64,000 nucleotides of DNA from Candidatus Poribacteria bacterium (GCA_003635265.1 PYIZ01000032.1:1-64000); one strand, 5' to 3'. Counted from the stretch's first letter, positions 34,076-43,544 are shown. Notes: generated by a model not told the origin, from the letters alone. Made by a program: numbers and translations.

Positions 34076-36142
34076 TTATGCTATACTGAGAAAAAGATTC
34101 CCACCTTCAGCTACACGAACACGAACCCAAGGTTCGATCCAGATGGTTGTGTCCGGCTGCTCGATGACAGCAGGCCCCAAGAAATCACTCCCCCACGGCA
34201 GCAGTGAGCGATCGTAGATGGGACATGTTACAAACCGATCTTCCACGTAGACAGGTCTGGTGCCCTTCTGTGCGGCTTGCAAGGTGGTTTTAGGATTGGG
34301 GATGAAGTCCTTCAATGACAGGTTGGGGCGTGCACCAATTACAGAGGTTCGGAGATTCAGCAGGCGGATAGGGATGCTCTCAAGCAGCGTTTCTAATCCG
34401 CTGAATGTTTCGTCGACCTGCCCGTATTGACGGAGATATGCGCGACGAAAACTCTCCGTGATAACGTCGGGAGAGACAGGTCCCGCCGGCAACGGTGTCC
34501 GTATGACGTGGGTTTGCCCTTCATAGGAAATCTCTGCTTCCCGCAAGACGTTTACCTGTGTCAGGGGGATCTGTTCGCTCTGGATCAATTGTTCTCCCTG
34601 CGCGAGGTGTTCAGCAAAAATCCTTTCTGCATCGGTTGGGTCGAGATCGGAGAGACGACGGTTGATCATGGTCACGAAATCGTGCTGGAGATCGGCGATG
34701 ACACACCCCCAAGCGGAGGCGATGCCGGGATAGTAGGGGACAAGTGCCTGTGAAACACCTAGCTCGCGGAGGAGGAAACTGACCATCAATGGTCCTCCGC
34801 CGCCGAAGGAGAAGAGGACAAAATCTCGTGGATCGTGTCCACGGTCAATGGAGATGCGCCGGATGCTACCGGCGATTCGGTTATTGGCGATGGTGAGGAC
34901 TGCGAGTGCCGCTTCTTCTAAGGAGAGACCGAGCGGTTTACCAATCTTCTCGGTGAGAACAGACCGGGCTGTATTGAGGTCAAACGAAAAATCGGTTTCT
35001 CTGGCGATGGGATAGTCCGGGTTGATTCGTCCCAGAATCACGTTCGCATCGGTGACGGTGGGTTCGGTGCCACCTAGTCCATAGCAGACGGGGCCCGGTT
35101 CAGCACCGGCACTTTCGGGTCCCACTTGGAGAAGACCTCCCTCGTCAATCCGAGCGATGCTACCGCCGCCTGCGCCAATGGTATGAATATCGATCATCGA
35201 CACCATGATCGGAATGCCAAACTCCGGTTCGATCCCGTTTGACACGACCGGCTTACCCTCTGTTACTAGAGACACATCAAGACTCGTGCCTCCCATATCG
35301 TAACCGATTAGGTTTTGGAAACCACTTTCTGCGGCGATCTTGGTGGCGGCGATAACCCCAGCTGCGGGACCCGATAGGACGGTGTTTACTGAAAAGTCTT
35401 GAGCGGCTTCCACCGACATCATTCCACCGTTCGACTGCATGATGAGAAGATTCCCGTCGTAACCGCGGTCTTGCAAGCGGTGTTGAAGCCGTGCCAAGTA
35501 ACGACTTACTATCGGCTGAACGTAGGCGTTCACAGTAGCGGTGCTAGTGCGTTCAAACTCACGGAAGAGGGGGAGGATATCTGCGGAAGCGACAGTATAA
35601 ATATTAGGGAAGCGTGTTTCGAGGAGGGCTTTGGCGCTGCGCTCGTTCGTGGGATTGATGTAAGCGTTCAGGAAACTGATGACAATGGCTTCGACACCGT
35701 CCGCAACCAGTTCTTCGGCAGCTGCGAGGACCTCCTCCTCCGCTAATGGGACGAGAATTTCGCCTTCTGCCGAAACACGTTCGGAGACCTCTTTGCGTCG
35801 ATCTCGTGGGACTAACGGTTCATAAGATCCGGTGAGGCCGTAAAGGTGTGGTCGATCGCGACGCCTCAATTCCAAAATATCGCGAAAACCGCGCGTTGCA
35901 ATCAGACCACAGCGTACACCTTTGCGTTCCAAGATGGCGTTGGTCGCCACAGTAGTACCGTGAATGACCAGTTCAATGTCAGGATAGGAAACCTCAAGCG
36001 CATCTAGGCCAGCAATTAAGCCGATAGATGGCTCCTGTGGCGTGGTTGAAGCCTTTCCAATCTGTAGAAGTTTCTGGTTTTCATCTAAGACAACAATATC
36101 GGTGAAAGTGCCGCCGATGTCCACACCAACAAGCTTTCCCAT
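34076..36142 (-). CDS. Hydantoinase A / 5-oxoprolinase-type ATPase subunit
   Basis: A 688-residue HyuA-family protein; relatives open hydantoins or 5-oxoproline with ATP, usually with a HyuB partner, or act in acetone carboxylation. Visible features are the ATP-binding start VGVDIGGTFTDIVVLDEN, HGTTVATNAILERKG near 60, a central actin-like core with SGPAAGVIAATKIA and GYDMGGTSLDVSLV, and a GAGGGSIA segment. No hyuB lies beside it; the neighbours are a lipoprotein gene and a transposon relic. It may therefore belong to the stand-alone HyuA type. The substrate is not predictable. Confidence 0.88.
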   Translation of the reverse strand: MGKLVGVDIGGTFTDIVVLDENQKLLQIGKASTTPQEPSIGLIAGLDALEVSYPDIELVIHGTTVATNAILERKGVRCGLIATRGFRDILELRRRDRPHLYGLTGSYEPLVPRDRRKEVSERVSAEGEILVPLAEEEVLAAAEELVADGVEAIVISFLNAYINPTNERSAKALLETRFPNIYTVASADILPLFREFERTSTATVNAYVQPIVSRYLARLQHRLQDRGYDGNLLIMQSNGGMMSVEAAQDFSVNTVLSGPAAGVIAATKIAAESGFQNLIGYDMGGTSLDVSLVTEGKPVVSNGIEPEFGIPIMVSMIDIHTIGAGGGSIARIDEGGLLQVGPESAGAEPGPVCYGLGGTEPTVTDANVILGRINPDYPIARETDFSFDLNTARSVLTEKIGKPLGLSLEEAALAVLTIANNRIAGSIRRISIDRGHDPRDFVLFSFGGGGPLMVSFLLRELGVSQALVPYYPGIASAWGCVIADLQHDFVTMINRRLSDLDPTDAERIFAEHLAQGEQLIQSEQIPLTQVNVLREAEISYEGQTHVIRTPLPAGPVSPDVITESFRRAYLRQYGQVDETFSGLETLLESIPIRLLNLRTSVIGARPNLSLKDFIPNPKTTLQAAQKGTRPVYVEDRFVTCPIYDRSLLPWGSDFLGPAVIEQPDTTIWIEPWVRVRVAEGGNLFLSIA

Positions 36143-36198
36143 AAAATTATCGCAGGTCTCCGTGCAGAGAGTGCCTCACTCCTTCTTTAACGCTGTTT

Positions 36199-36835
36199 TG
36201 CCCTTGACATACTCCCACACCCTAAAGGGATGGGGATTCTTACAAGTCCCTGCCCAATAGGAAGTCGAATTGTGGTATCAACGCGGATAGCGTCAAGCGG
36301 GAAATCGCTGACTTGATGTCAACTTGGCTGTTAGGCAATGCCTAACAGTCTTTCAATTCTGCGATTTCCTTAACGACTTACGTCCGCTACTCCAAAGGAC
36401 AATGCCCTGCCCTTTTGTCCCCCGCGGGACAACTGTTTGCGGTGGCATAGTATGCGATAGAGATTCGGGAGTCTCCCTATGCCAACGACTAAACTCGTTA
36501 CCAGAACTAACGTCCGGGACCTGTCCCCAAAAGGGACTAACCGCGTGCGCGATTACCGTCGTCAACTCGTCTCTTTGGACTCAATCGGTTATCCGGCTCC
36601 GCCGTTCTGAAAAGTTGTTTTCATTCATGTTTTATAGAGGGCTGGCTCTATAGCTTCCATATCCATGACAGTAGATTGTGAGGGACCCTATCAAGCGATA
36701 GGGCTGTCATTCCCCCACGAAAGCCAAGAAAAGTATATCATAATTTCACCTGCAAACTCAACTTTTTTTGACTAACTAACGGGTTTGGCGGGCTACATCC
36801 CCAACCTAAAGGATGGGGCATTGTCCGCAAGATTA
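36199..36835 (-). mobile_element. Relic or non-autonomous IS200/IS605-type element with several hairpins
   Basis: The region lacks a transposase frame but is bounded by two hairpins of the kind found at IS605-type ends. CCCACACCCTAAAGGGATGGGG (36214-36235) is next to CTTGACATACT, and CCCCAACC-TAAA-GGATGGGG is at 36799-36818. Inside are a 10-base-pair palindrome, CTGTTAGGCA-A-TGCCTAACAG (36328-36348), and CCCTATC-AAGC-GATAGGG (36686-36703). Read on the minus strand, the first hairpin resembles a right end lying beyond a deleted tnpB. The whole could be a palindrome-associated transposable element moved by a TnpA elsewhere, or a stable RNA gene. Exact ends cannot be fixed by eye. Confidence 0.5.
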
Positions 36836-36841
36836 GGTAAA

Positions 36842-37050
36842 GTAGGGAACAACGATCGTTGTTCCCTACAACCTGCGTTATAGCAACATCTGAAGTGTTT
36901 GCCATCAAGTATCAAAGGGACAACTATAGGGTCATTTAATTCTCCCATATTATTGTCTGAATCACGGGTAAAAGATGCGATAGACAGTTGGTATAAGAAC
37001 GCGCAATGAATTGCGCTACTACAAACGGCGGGGCAAGATGCCCCGCCTAC
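36842..37050. repeat. Three tagged palindromes downstream of recA
   Basis: The perfect 28-base palindrome with half-site GTAGGGAACAACGA is at 36842-36869. GCGCAAT-GA-ATTGCGC followed by TACTAC is at 37001-37020. GGCGGGGCA-AGA-TGCCCCGCC followed by TAC is at 37027-37050. The last lies four to seven bases beyond the recA stop and has a very stable GC stem, so it may also serve as the recA terminator. There is no T-run. Confidence 0.65.
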
Positions 37051-37053
37051 GGA

Positions 37054-38103
37054 TTAATTGTCGTCAACTGCGGCATCGGTTTCCGACAATGAGGCGGTGC
37101 CAGAGGGGAGGTGGATACCAAGATTAGCGCGGATCTTACTCGAGATCTCGGCGGCGATTTCGGTGTGTTCCACTAGAAAGTCTTTCGCGTTGCTCTTACC
37201 CTGTCCAAGTCGTTCATCGTTATAGGAGAACCAGGTACCACTTTTCTGAATAATTCCTGCCTCCACACCCACATCCAAAATTTCTCCGATTTTACAGATA
37301 CCTTCGCCGAAGATAACATCGAATTCAGCTTGACGGAATGGCGGAGCGACCTTATTTTTAGCGACCTTCACACGGATACGGTTTCCGACTATATCTTCGC
37401 CGTCCTTCAGACGGTCTGCCCGACGTATTTCCAACCGAACCGAGGCGTGAAATTTCAGTGCCAATCCACCGGGTGTTGTTTCTGGATTTCCAAACATGAC
37501 GCCAATCTTCTGTCGGATCTGATTGGTGAAGATCACACAGGCTTTGGACTTGTTGGTGACACTGGACAGCTTACGCAAGGCTTTGGACATCAAGCGCGGC
37601 AACAATCCAACGTGGGCGTCCTCCATACTGCCCTCAATCTCCGCATGAGGGGTGAGCGCTGCAACGGAATCGACAACCACAACGTCAACAGCGCCGCTTC
37701 GAACTAAGGTCTCAACAATATCTAGCGCCTGTTCCCCGGTATCCGGTTGAGAGATTAAGACATTTTCCATATTCACACCAATCTGCTTGGCATACATCGG
37801 GTCCAGAGCATGCTCGACATCGACAAACGCTGCGACACCACCCTGCTGCTGCGCTTCTGCGATGATGTGAAGTGCGAGCGTGGTTTTACCACTCGCTTCG
37901 TGACCAAAGATCTCAACAATTCGTCCACGGGGAACGCCACCAACCCCTAGAGCAATATCTAATGCTATTGAGCCGGTCGGAACGACGGCGACAGGAATCA
38001 CCTCGTCGCTATCAAGCCGCATAATTGAGCCTTTGCCGTGCTGCCGTTCAATTTGAGAGACTGCGAGATCGATCGCTTTCTGCTTGTCTGCACTTAATTC
38101 CAT
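37054..38103 (-). CDS. recA: Recombinase RecA
   Basis: A DNA-dependent ATPase for strand exchange that also promotes LexA cleavage. At 349 residues it is normal length. It contains the N-terminal [20 protein letters not shown], Walker [10 protein letters not shown] near residue 66, [27 protein letters not shown] as Walker B, loop L1 [11 protein letters not shown] and loop L2 region [20 protein letters not shown]. The acidic tail ends [10 protein letters not shown]. It is monocistronic with its own promoter at 38153-38182; AAGGAG precedes the start. Confidence 0.97.
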   Translation of the reverse strand: MELSADKQKAIDLAVSQIERQHGKGSIMRLDSDEVIPVAVVPTGSIALDIALGVGGVPRGRIVEIFGHEASGKTTLALHIIAEAQQQGGVAAFVDVEHALDPMYAKQIGVNMENVLISQPDTGEQALDIVETLVRSGAVDVVVVDSVAALTPHAEIEGSMEDAHVGLLPRLMSKALRKLSSVTNKSKACVIFTNQIRQKIGVMFGNPETTPGGLALKFHASVRLEIRRADRLKDGEDIVGNRIRVKVAKNKVAPPFRQAEFDVIFGEGICKIGEILDVGVEAGIIQKSGTWFSYNDERLGQGKSNAKDFLVEHTEIAAEISSKIRANLGIHLPSGTASLSETDAAVDDN

Positions 38104-38152
38104 GTTGTTAATTCTCCTTGTATAGATGGATTAGAATCGTTTTAATGGGTTA

Positions 38153-38182
38153 ATTGTATCATAACATTTGTTAAAATGTCAA
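38153..38182 (-). promoter_or_regulatory. recA promoter with inverted repeat in the spacer (possible SOS operator)
   Basis: On the minus strand TTGACA (38177-38182), an 18-base spacer and TACAAT (38153-38158) form a near-consensus promoter. Within the spacer lies TAACA-AA-TGTTA (38162-38173), an inverted repeat of the AAC-N4-GTT form reminiscent of Gram-positive LexA boxes (GAAC-N4-GTTC). A repressor bound there would block the polymerase. The LexA role is inference; no lexA is in the window. Confidence 0.6.
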
Positions 38183-38239
38183 TAAAAAAAGAGAATACCC
38201 GGATACAAAACTATGTTGATGGAGTAGTGATGTTGTTCC

Positions 38240-40192
38240 TCATTTTCCTACTACGATAACCCCGTTACGGACTTCGACCTGATCATCAGATTTCAGCCGA
38301 ATCTGGTAGATATACGGTCCGATGTTCACAATTTCTCCCGCCTCATCTCTGCCGTCCCATTCGACACTCATTGTATTGGAGCTCATTACCGTTTGGTTCA
38401 CTAAGGTTCGGATGAGTTTATTATGAAGGTCGAAGATTTCAACGACCGGCTCCGTCCCCCCGATGTGGGAGGTGTTATGGTTCACGATCGTTAAACGTGT
38501 CCGATCGGCGATCCCATTTCCGTCCGGAGAGAACGGGTTAAAACTCCACGCTACCTGGATCTGTGATGGGACCGCCTGAAACAGAGCAACTTGAGAGATG
38601 AAGTTAAGTTCCATATGGACGACCCGTCGATGCAGATCAATTTCGCCGCCCACCAACTGCCATTCTTGCGCGGATGCATCCCAAGCGAAAATTTTCAGAT
38701 CTGATTCTCGTCTGATGTTTGCAACCATCAAATCTGAAGCGCGATAGGCTAATTCAAGCAGCGCAGGACGGCCAAGGATTAGATACTCCAAGGGATCAAA
38801 AGATACGATTTTCGCGCCTGACACATCAAAAAACTCGACCTCATTGAGTTGGAGGTTATTCACTTGCTTGCTCTCTGTGATTTCGAGGCGAAAGTAACGG
38901 GCGGAAGGTCGGGTGGGTAGTTCGATGGTGGTGACTCGATCATCGAATGCCGTGACCTCAAGGACGTCTATGAAATTTTCGTTGTCGTTCGATGTGAAGA
39001 GTATCGCACGCTTGGGACCGAAGGAGTTCTCCCCTTCCACGTTAGCGTGCACAACGATACGGCTGACGGTGCGTTGAACCTTGAGATCAATTGTCAGACT
39101 GACAGGCAGGGGCACTAGACCTGCAACCCACGTAGACGGTGGCTCCAAGATGCCATCTACGGCGAAGGTTGGTGGTTGATTATGCAGTGCACTTGTCGCT
39201 TCAGCAGGAAACACACCTTGGCGAAGTGCTTCAAAGCGGTACACAACTACCGGCGCTGTTCCTTTCACAATGCGACTGTTTGCCCGATAGCTGAATGGAT
39301 CAACCGCTTCAGGTGGCACCGAAAAAAAATGTAGTTTCGTGATCTGTTCATCAAAGGCATCCACCGGGATGACAACGGTTGCCCGATCTCCATCACTCAA
39401 GGTGAAAACCCCGCCTTCGGCTGCTTCAGGTTCTAACTCCGGAAGGTAAAAGAGAGAAATTGTCTCTCTGTCCACGGCGTTCAGTGAATCCGGATCCGAT
39501 GCCGCTAGTTCCCTAGCAGTTACTGAAAGTCGGTTTACCCCAGCTTCTAGCATCACGTCTATGGAAAAGGTTGCACAGTAGGGTCCGGTCAGACTTGGTT
39601 GGCACGCATCTGTTAGAGGGAGTCGAATGGCGATGGATTGAATTTGTCCCTGTATAACCCGATCGTTCGTGTCCAAGAACTGAATCGACTCAATCGCAAT
39701 TGGCTCAATCTGCCACCCTTCGAGCATCTCAATTTGAATGAATTGTGCGGAGATGACTGATGGAAAATCAACCACGGTGCTATGGAAATTGGGATCTATG
39801 CCCGATGGAATGTTGAAGGGTTGACCTGTGGAGAAACTGTTTCCAGCTTTAGAGAACGCAAGGTGTGCCAAGCGGGGACCGCGTGGAAACCCCTGATCTA
39901 CTACATGTCGAATCAGCATTCCCTTCAGCTCCTGTGCATTTCCAAGATCTACGACAACGCCGTAGATTGAGTGTGTCAATTGCGCGAGATCTGGGATGCC
40001 ACCGGGGGTGTTGGTCGAAACGATAACCTCCCTTCCAATTGAGGACTCAACGATTCCCCTGATTTCTACTGTTTGGTTATTCGTCGTGAAATCGGTAGTC
40101 GGGCTGATGATAGAGAGATTCGTCCGAGCTGCTAATTCGCCCGCGGTTAGAAGACTGAGGATAATTAAGAGAAGGGAGAGGTACAATCGCAT
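38240..40192 (-). CDS. Secreted discoidin-like protein with FlgD-type C-terminal domain
   Basis: A 650-residue exported protein. MRLYLSLLLIILSLLTAGEL is a signal peptide. Two regions look like F5/8 type C (discoidin) carbohydrate-binding folds: ~60-190 (AQLTHSIYGVVVDLGNAQEL...) and ~350-470 (FAVDGILEPPSTWVAGL, then RTVSRIVVHANVEG and RYFRLEITE). The last 100 residues are a FlgD-like Ig domain: AWSFNPFSPDGNGIADRTRL, VEWDGRDEAGEIVNIGPYIY. A role in binding surface polysaccharide is inferred. The start at 40192 is chosen because it begins the signal peptide; no clear ribosome-binding site is visible. A degenerate GCGTGAAACGTGAT repeat lies just upstream. Confidence 0.75.
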   Translation of the reverse strand: MRLYLSLLLIILSLLTAGELAARTNLSIISPTTDFTTNNQTVEIRGIVESSIGREVIVSTNTPGGIPDLAQLTHSIYGVVVDLGNAQELKGMLIRHVVDQGFPRGPRLAHLAFSKAGNSFSTGQPFNIPSGIDPNFHSTVVDFPSVISAQFIQIEMLEGWQIEPIAIESIQFLDTNDRVIQGQIQSIAIRLPLTDACQPSLTGPYCATFSIDVMLEAGVNRLSVTARELAASDPDSLNAVDRETISLFYLPELEPEAAEGGVFTLSDGDRATVVIPVDAFDEQITKLHFFSVPPEAVDPFSYRANSRIVKGTAPVVVYRFEALRQGVFPAEATSALHNQPPTFAVDGILEPPSTWVAGLVPLPVSLTIDLKVQRTVSRIVVHANVEGENSFGPKRAILFTSNDNENFIDVLEVTAFDDRVTTIELPTRPSARYFRLEITESKQVNNLQLNEVEFFDVSGAKIVSFDPLEYLILGRPALLELAYRASDLMVANIRRESDLKIFAWDASAQEWQLVGGEIDLHRRVVHMELNFISQVALFQAVPSQIQVAWSFNPFSPDGNGIADRTRLTIVNHNTSHIGGTEPVVEIFDLHNKLIRTLVNQTVMSSNTMSVEWDGRDEAGEIVNIGPYIYQIRLKSDDQVEVRNGVIVVGK

Positions 40193-40288
40193 ATTTTTAG
40201 GCGTGAAACGTGATGCGTGAAACGTGAAAAACATCCGCGAATAAAGAAGATACTTGGTTCATTGGCTCATCGGTCTGTGTGTCAGGCT

Positions 40289-40372
40289 GTAGGTCGAGAT
40301 TCACATCTCGACGCCCAAATGTCGATTTTGGAAAATCAGTCTACAGCAGGGTAACCACAAGGGTTACCCCTA
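40289..40372. repeat. Inverted copy of the TCGAGAT element plus a tagged hairpin
   Basis: GTAGGTCGAGAT and ATCTCGA (40289-40311) form the reverse-oriented copy of the palindrome at 12121, 31264 and 48615. GGGTAACC-ACAA-GGGTTACCC followed by CTAC (40349-40372) is a further member of the tagged family. Both lie between two minus-strand genes. Confidence 0.65.
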
Positions 40373-40422
40373 CATTGGACACGCAATTCATCCTACTCGT
40401 TGGTACGTGAACCGTGATGTGA

Positions 40423-41583
40423 TTAGAGTGCTTGTTGATAGAGGTCGATCATGTCTTGCTCAGTGCAAGGGCGGGGATTGGTTAGGTGGCACTGATCCGC
40501 CATTGCCTGCTCCGCGAGGCGAGGAATCATCTCTGCCTTCACATTGACCTCCCGCAAGTGTGACGGGATGCCAATATCCTTGCATAACTGCGTGACCTGA
40601 TCTATTGCAGCTTGTGCGGCTTCCTCCGGTGATAGTGCGTGGATATTCACGCCAAATGCTGCAGCGATATCCTTTAGTTGGTCTGTTGCCGCCTCCTTGT
40701 TGAACGCCATTGTGTATGGGAGGAGAATCGCGTTTGCAAGTCCATGATGTAGATCGGCGACCGTCGAAAGCGGGTGTGCCAGTGAATGGTTGACGCCCAG
40801 TTCTTTCTGAAACGCTATAGCACCCATCATCGCCGCCATCATCATCGCACCACGCGCTTCGAGGTCGCTGCCATTTTCGACAGCACGCCGTAGGTTTTGG
40901 GCGACTAGTTTTACCCCGGCAAGCGCAATCCCATCGCAGATTGGATGATAGGCGGTTGAGAGGTAGGATTCAAGGTTGTGGGTAAGTGCGTCCATCCCTG
41001 TCGCAGCGGTCAAGGTTTTGGACAATCCAACGGTCAATTCCGGATCCACGATTGCGACTTTGGGCAGCAAGTAAGGACTAAACACTAACGCCTTGCGGCC
41101 TAACGATTTTATCGTGACGACGGCGCCGCGCCCAACTTCGCTCCCGGTTCCTGCGGCGGTTGGAATGGCGAGCATTGATGGAAGGTCGGACGAGATTTTG
41201 TCCAATCCGCCATTAAGGACTTCGTATTCTGCTAACGACAGGGGGTGTGTTGCCTTCAAACAGATTAATTTGGCAACATCTAGCGGACTCCCACCGCCCA
41301 TACCAATTACAAATTCGCAGCCTTCCTTTTGAAAAACCTCCACGCCGTCGAACACATCGGCTTCGACCGGATTCCCGTGGACGCCGTCATAGATTGCGTA
41401 GTCGATTCGTGCCGCTTCGAGTCGCTGCGTCACTTCATCTGCTAATCCTACTTCGCGAATCCCCTTGTCCGTTACCAATAAAACTTTGTAGGCGGAGTAA
41501 GCCGAGAGTTGTTCGGCGAGTGTGTTAATTGTCCCGACGCCGAAGATGATTTTGTTAGGAAAACTGAAGATAGAAGGAGACAT
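40423..41583 (-). CDS. Iron-containing alcohol dehydrogenase
   Basis: A group III NAD(P)-dependent alcohol dehydrogenase, 386 residues, with no N-terminal extension. GMGGGSPLDVAK near residue 95 binds the nucleotide, and AIPTAAGTGSEVGRGAV near 140 is the family signature. The metal ligands are in GMDALTHNLES (Asp and His), HSLAHPLS and HHGLANA. FSFPNKIIFGVG at the start is typical. The substrate (ethanol, 1,3-propanediol, lactaldehyde or a sugar-derived alcohol) cannot be decided. It is probably a single-gene unit. Confidence 0.92.
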   Translation of the reverse strand: MSPSIFSFPNKIIFGVGTINTLAEQLSAYSAYKVLLVTDKGIREVGLADEVTQRLEAARIDYAIYDGVHGNPVEADVFDGVEVFQKEGCEFVIGMGGGSPLDVAKLICLKATHPLSLAEYEVLNGGLDKISSDLPSMLAIPTAAGTGSEVGRGAVVTIKSLGRKALVFSPYLLPKVAIVDPELTVGLSKTLTAATGMDALTHNLESYLSTAYHPICDGIALAGVKLVAQNLRRAVENGSDLEARGAMMMAAMMGAIAFQKELGVNHSLAHPLSTVADLHHGLANAILLPYTMAFNKEAATDQLKDIAAAFGVNIHALSPEEAAQAAIDQVTQLCKDIGIPSHLREVNVKAEMIPRLAEQAMADQCHLTNPRPCTEQDMIDLYQQAL

Positions 41584-41636
41584 GTATCTATCCTTTTTCT
41601 AATGCGTGATGCGTGAAACGTGATGCATAAGTTGGT

Positions 41637-42206
41637 TCATTGGTTTGCCAATCGTAGTTCTGCGGTCGTCTTGCCGCCATGTTCGACAAGCACCTCGATA
41701 ACGGCTTCATTGCCTTTCCGAATTGCATCGTCCAACGCGGTTTGGTCATGATCTCCGGTTGCCCGGCGATTAATATCTACTCCGTGCGTTATAAGCAACA
41801 GAGCTGCCCTACGATAGCCATCTGAGTTTTCCTGTCCGCTGGTTGAGCCGCCTTGGGCTGCGGCGTGGAGTGCTGTTGTCATACCGAACGCATCCCCGTT
41901 GACATCTGCCCCATCTCTAAGGAGCAATTCAACGGCGTCAGCACACCCGGCGTCCGCCGCCCAAGCGAGCGGTGTTCGCCACCATTGGGCTCGGCGTGCG
42001 TTCGCGTCTGCCCCGGATTGAACGAGTTGCTCACACAGATTGGTCATATTTCTGTGTGCCGCCCAATGCAGAGGTGTTGCACCTCGGAGGACACCTTCTC
42101 TGAGTGATTCGCCGATTGCGAGTGCGGGTTGTTGTTCGATAAGTTCTTGGGCAGTAAGTTCATCTCCGTTGTCAATTGCATCGATCAGTTCATCTACAGA
42201 TGCCAT
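41637..42206 (-). CDS. Ankyrin-repeat protein
   Basis: A 189-residue protein made of about five ankyrin repeats. Examples are GATPLHWAAHRNMTNLCEQL, RTPLAWAADAGCADAVELLL, TALHAAAQGGSTSGQENSDG and QTALDDAIRKGNEAVIEVLV, each with the TPLHWAA-type turn. There is no signal peptide or membrane helix, so it is probably a cytosolic protein-binding module. It is transcribed from its own strong promoter (42348-42376), divergently from the ferredoxin-NADP reductase, with a ~140-base leader containing a hairpin at 42253-42284. The partner is unknown. Confidence 0.85.
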   Translation of the reverse strand: MASVDELIDAIDNGDELTAQELIEQQPALAIGESLREGVLRGATPLHWAAHRNMTNLCEQLVQSGADANARRAQWWRTPLAWAADAGCADAVELLLRDGADVNGDAFGMTTALHAAAQGGSTSGQENSDGYRRAALLLITHGVDINRRATGDHDQTALDDAIRKGNEAVIEVLVEHGGKTTAELRLANQ

Positions 42207-42252
42207 ACTTTACTCCAATAAAACTGTGGTTCTTATTCGCGTGGGTTCGCAT

Positions 42253-42284
42253 GATTCGCGGAGGCTTATTTTCCTCCACGAATC
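42253..42284. repeat. Hairpin in the leader of the ankyrin gene
   Basis: GATTCGCGGAGG and CCTCCACGAATC, with an eight-base loop and a single mismatch, form a long stem inside the transcribed leader. It could be a dispersed palindrome or an RNA control element. Confidence 0.4.
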
Positions 42285-42347
42285 TTTATTGTTGGTGTTG
42301 TAAACTTTCGTAACGCCAAAAGCATTATAACCCAAAGCAATCTGCTA

Positions 42348-42376
42348 AGTATAAGGGGATTGCATGTAAATGTCAA
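42348..42376 (-). promoter_or_regulatory. Consensus promoter reading into the ankyrin gene
   Basis: On the minus strand TTGACA (42371-42376), 17 bases, TATACT (42348-42353). Its -35 box lies 36 bases from that of the oppositely directed promoter at 42413. Confidence 0.65.
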
Positions 42377-42412
42377 CAATCTTTCAAAGTAGCGAGAGTC
42401 ATGGAAATTGTA

Positions 42413-42441
42413 TTGACAGCAACTTGGGTCAGTGCTATAAT
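42413..42441 (+). promoter_or_regulatory. Perfect sigma-70 promoter of the ferredoxin-NADP reductase gene
   Basis: TTGACA (42413-42418), exactly 17 bases, TATAAT (42436-42441): all 12 consensus bases match. The GTG start follows about 100 bases later. Confidence 0.75.
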
Positions 42442-42548
42442 GTGCAAGCCAGAGTTAGGCTATTGCGCCGATTAAGCACTTATATCTAAAAAAATTAACA
42501 CTGATCCATGCTCATAATTTTCATCATTAAATAGACGGGAGGCGGACC

Positions 42549-43544
42549 GTGATAACGTCTTTCTTAGAAAAACCTGCTGATTCACCGCTTATGCCAATCC
42601 CAGAAACAGCGGTAAATATTTATACGCCAAAAAATCCCTTTGCGGCAGAGGTCGTGAGTAAGTATCGGATTACCGATAGTTCCAGTCCGAATTACGGTTG
42701 GCATGTCGTTCTTAATCTTAAGGGGAGCCAAATGGTGGGAAAATATCGCATCGGTCAGAGTATCGGCGTGGTGCCGACCGGACGCTTCAATGATGCGGCG
42801 TTCAATTATGCGCATGAGGCTCTGAACGATAAGATTCGGCTGTATTCAATCACTTCTGCCTGCTGGGGCGATGATTGGAAGGGAGAAACCGTATCGCTAT
42901 GTGTCAAACGGGAGATCGCAGAGGATGCGGAAACAGGCGAATTGGTTTTGGGCGTAGATTCAAACTATATCTGTGATGCGAAGCCCGGCGATGAGATGCT
43001 CATTACAGGACCCGTGGGCAAGAGTTTCCTACTACCGGATAATCCGCTCGATTACAATTACGTCTTCACAGCGACAGGGACGGGGATTGCCCCGTTTGTT
43101 GGGATGCTTGTGGAGTTATTCAATCAGGGCTTTGAGCGGGAAGTCTGGCTTATCTTTGGCGTTCCGTATTCCACAGACATCATGTATAACGAAGAATTTC
43201 TTTATTTCGCAGAACGCTACCCGAATTTTCACTATACCACTGCGATTAGCCGAGAACAGACCAACGCGCGTGGCGGCAAGATGTATGTGCAGGACCGCCT
43301 CGAAGAGCATCAGGACGGGCTTATCCCTCTGCTAGAACAGCCGGATACCCTGTTTTATATGTGTGGGCTAAAGGGCATGGAATACGGCATCTATCCATGG
43401 CTCTATCGGATAGAGTCGAACCTTGTCAACCTACCGGGCGGTCTGACTGTGGCGGACATTGAGGGGTTATCTCGTGATGCTCCAGAGTGGTCAAAGATTG
43501 AGAGGGCACGGGATAAAGAACGTCTATTCAAGGAAACGTATTAA
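42549..43544 (+). CDS. Plant-type ferredoxin-NADP(+) reductase
   Basis: An FAD enzyme passing electrons between ferredoxin and NADPH, 331 residues. It has RLYSITSA near 96 (FAD binding), LCVKRE, GPVGKSFLLP near 155, ATGTGIAPFVGML near 178 (NADP loop), KMYVQDRLEE and FYMCGLKGMEYGI near 274. These are hallmarks of the cyanobacterial/plastidic FNR class. The C-terminus ends in a short basic extension after WSKIERARDKERLF instead of the aromatic residue that plant enzymes end with (here it ends TY, so a final Tyr is present). The start is GTG, supported by GGGAGG seven bases upstream and a perfect promoter. It may serve the ferredoxin used by the indolepyruvate oxidoreductase. Confidence 0.9.
   Translation: MITSFLEKPADSPLMPIPETAVNIYTPKNPFAAEVVSKYRITDSSSPNYGWHVVLNLKGSQMVGKYRIGQSIGVVPTGRFNDAAFNYAHEALNDKIRLYSITSACWGDDWKGETVSLCVKREIAEDAETGELVLGVDSNYICDAKPGDEMLITGPVGKSFLLPDNPLDYNYVFTATGTGIAPFVGMLVELFNQGFEREVWLIFGVPYSTDIMYNEEFLYFAERYPNFHYTTAISREQTNARGGKMYVQDRLEEHQDGLIPLLEQPDTLFYMCGLKGMEYGIYPWLYRIESNLVNLPGGLTVADIEGLSRDAPEWSKIERARDKERLFKETY

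Noticed and set aside
36324..36653. Open frames on both strands (109 and 70 codons) in the IS605-like relic
   Set aside because: Sequences are not protein-like, run through several perfect palindromes, and lack start signals. I could not match them to TnpB.
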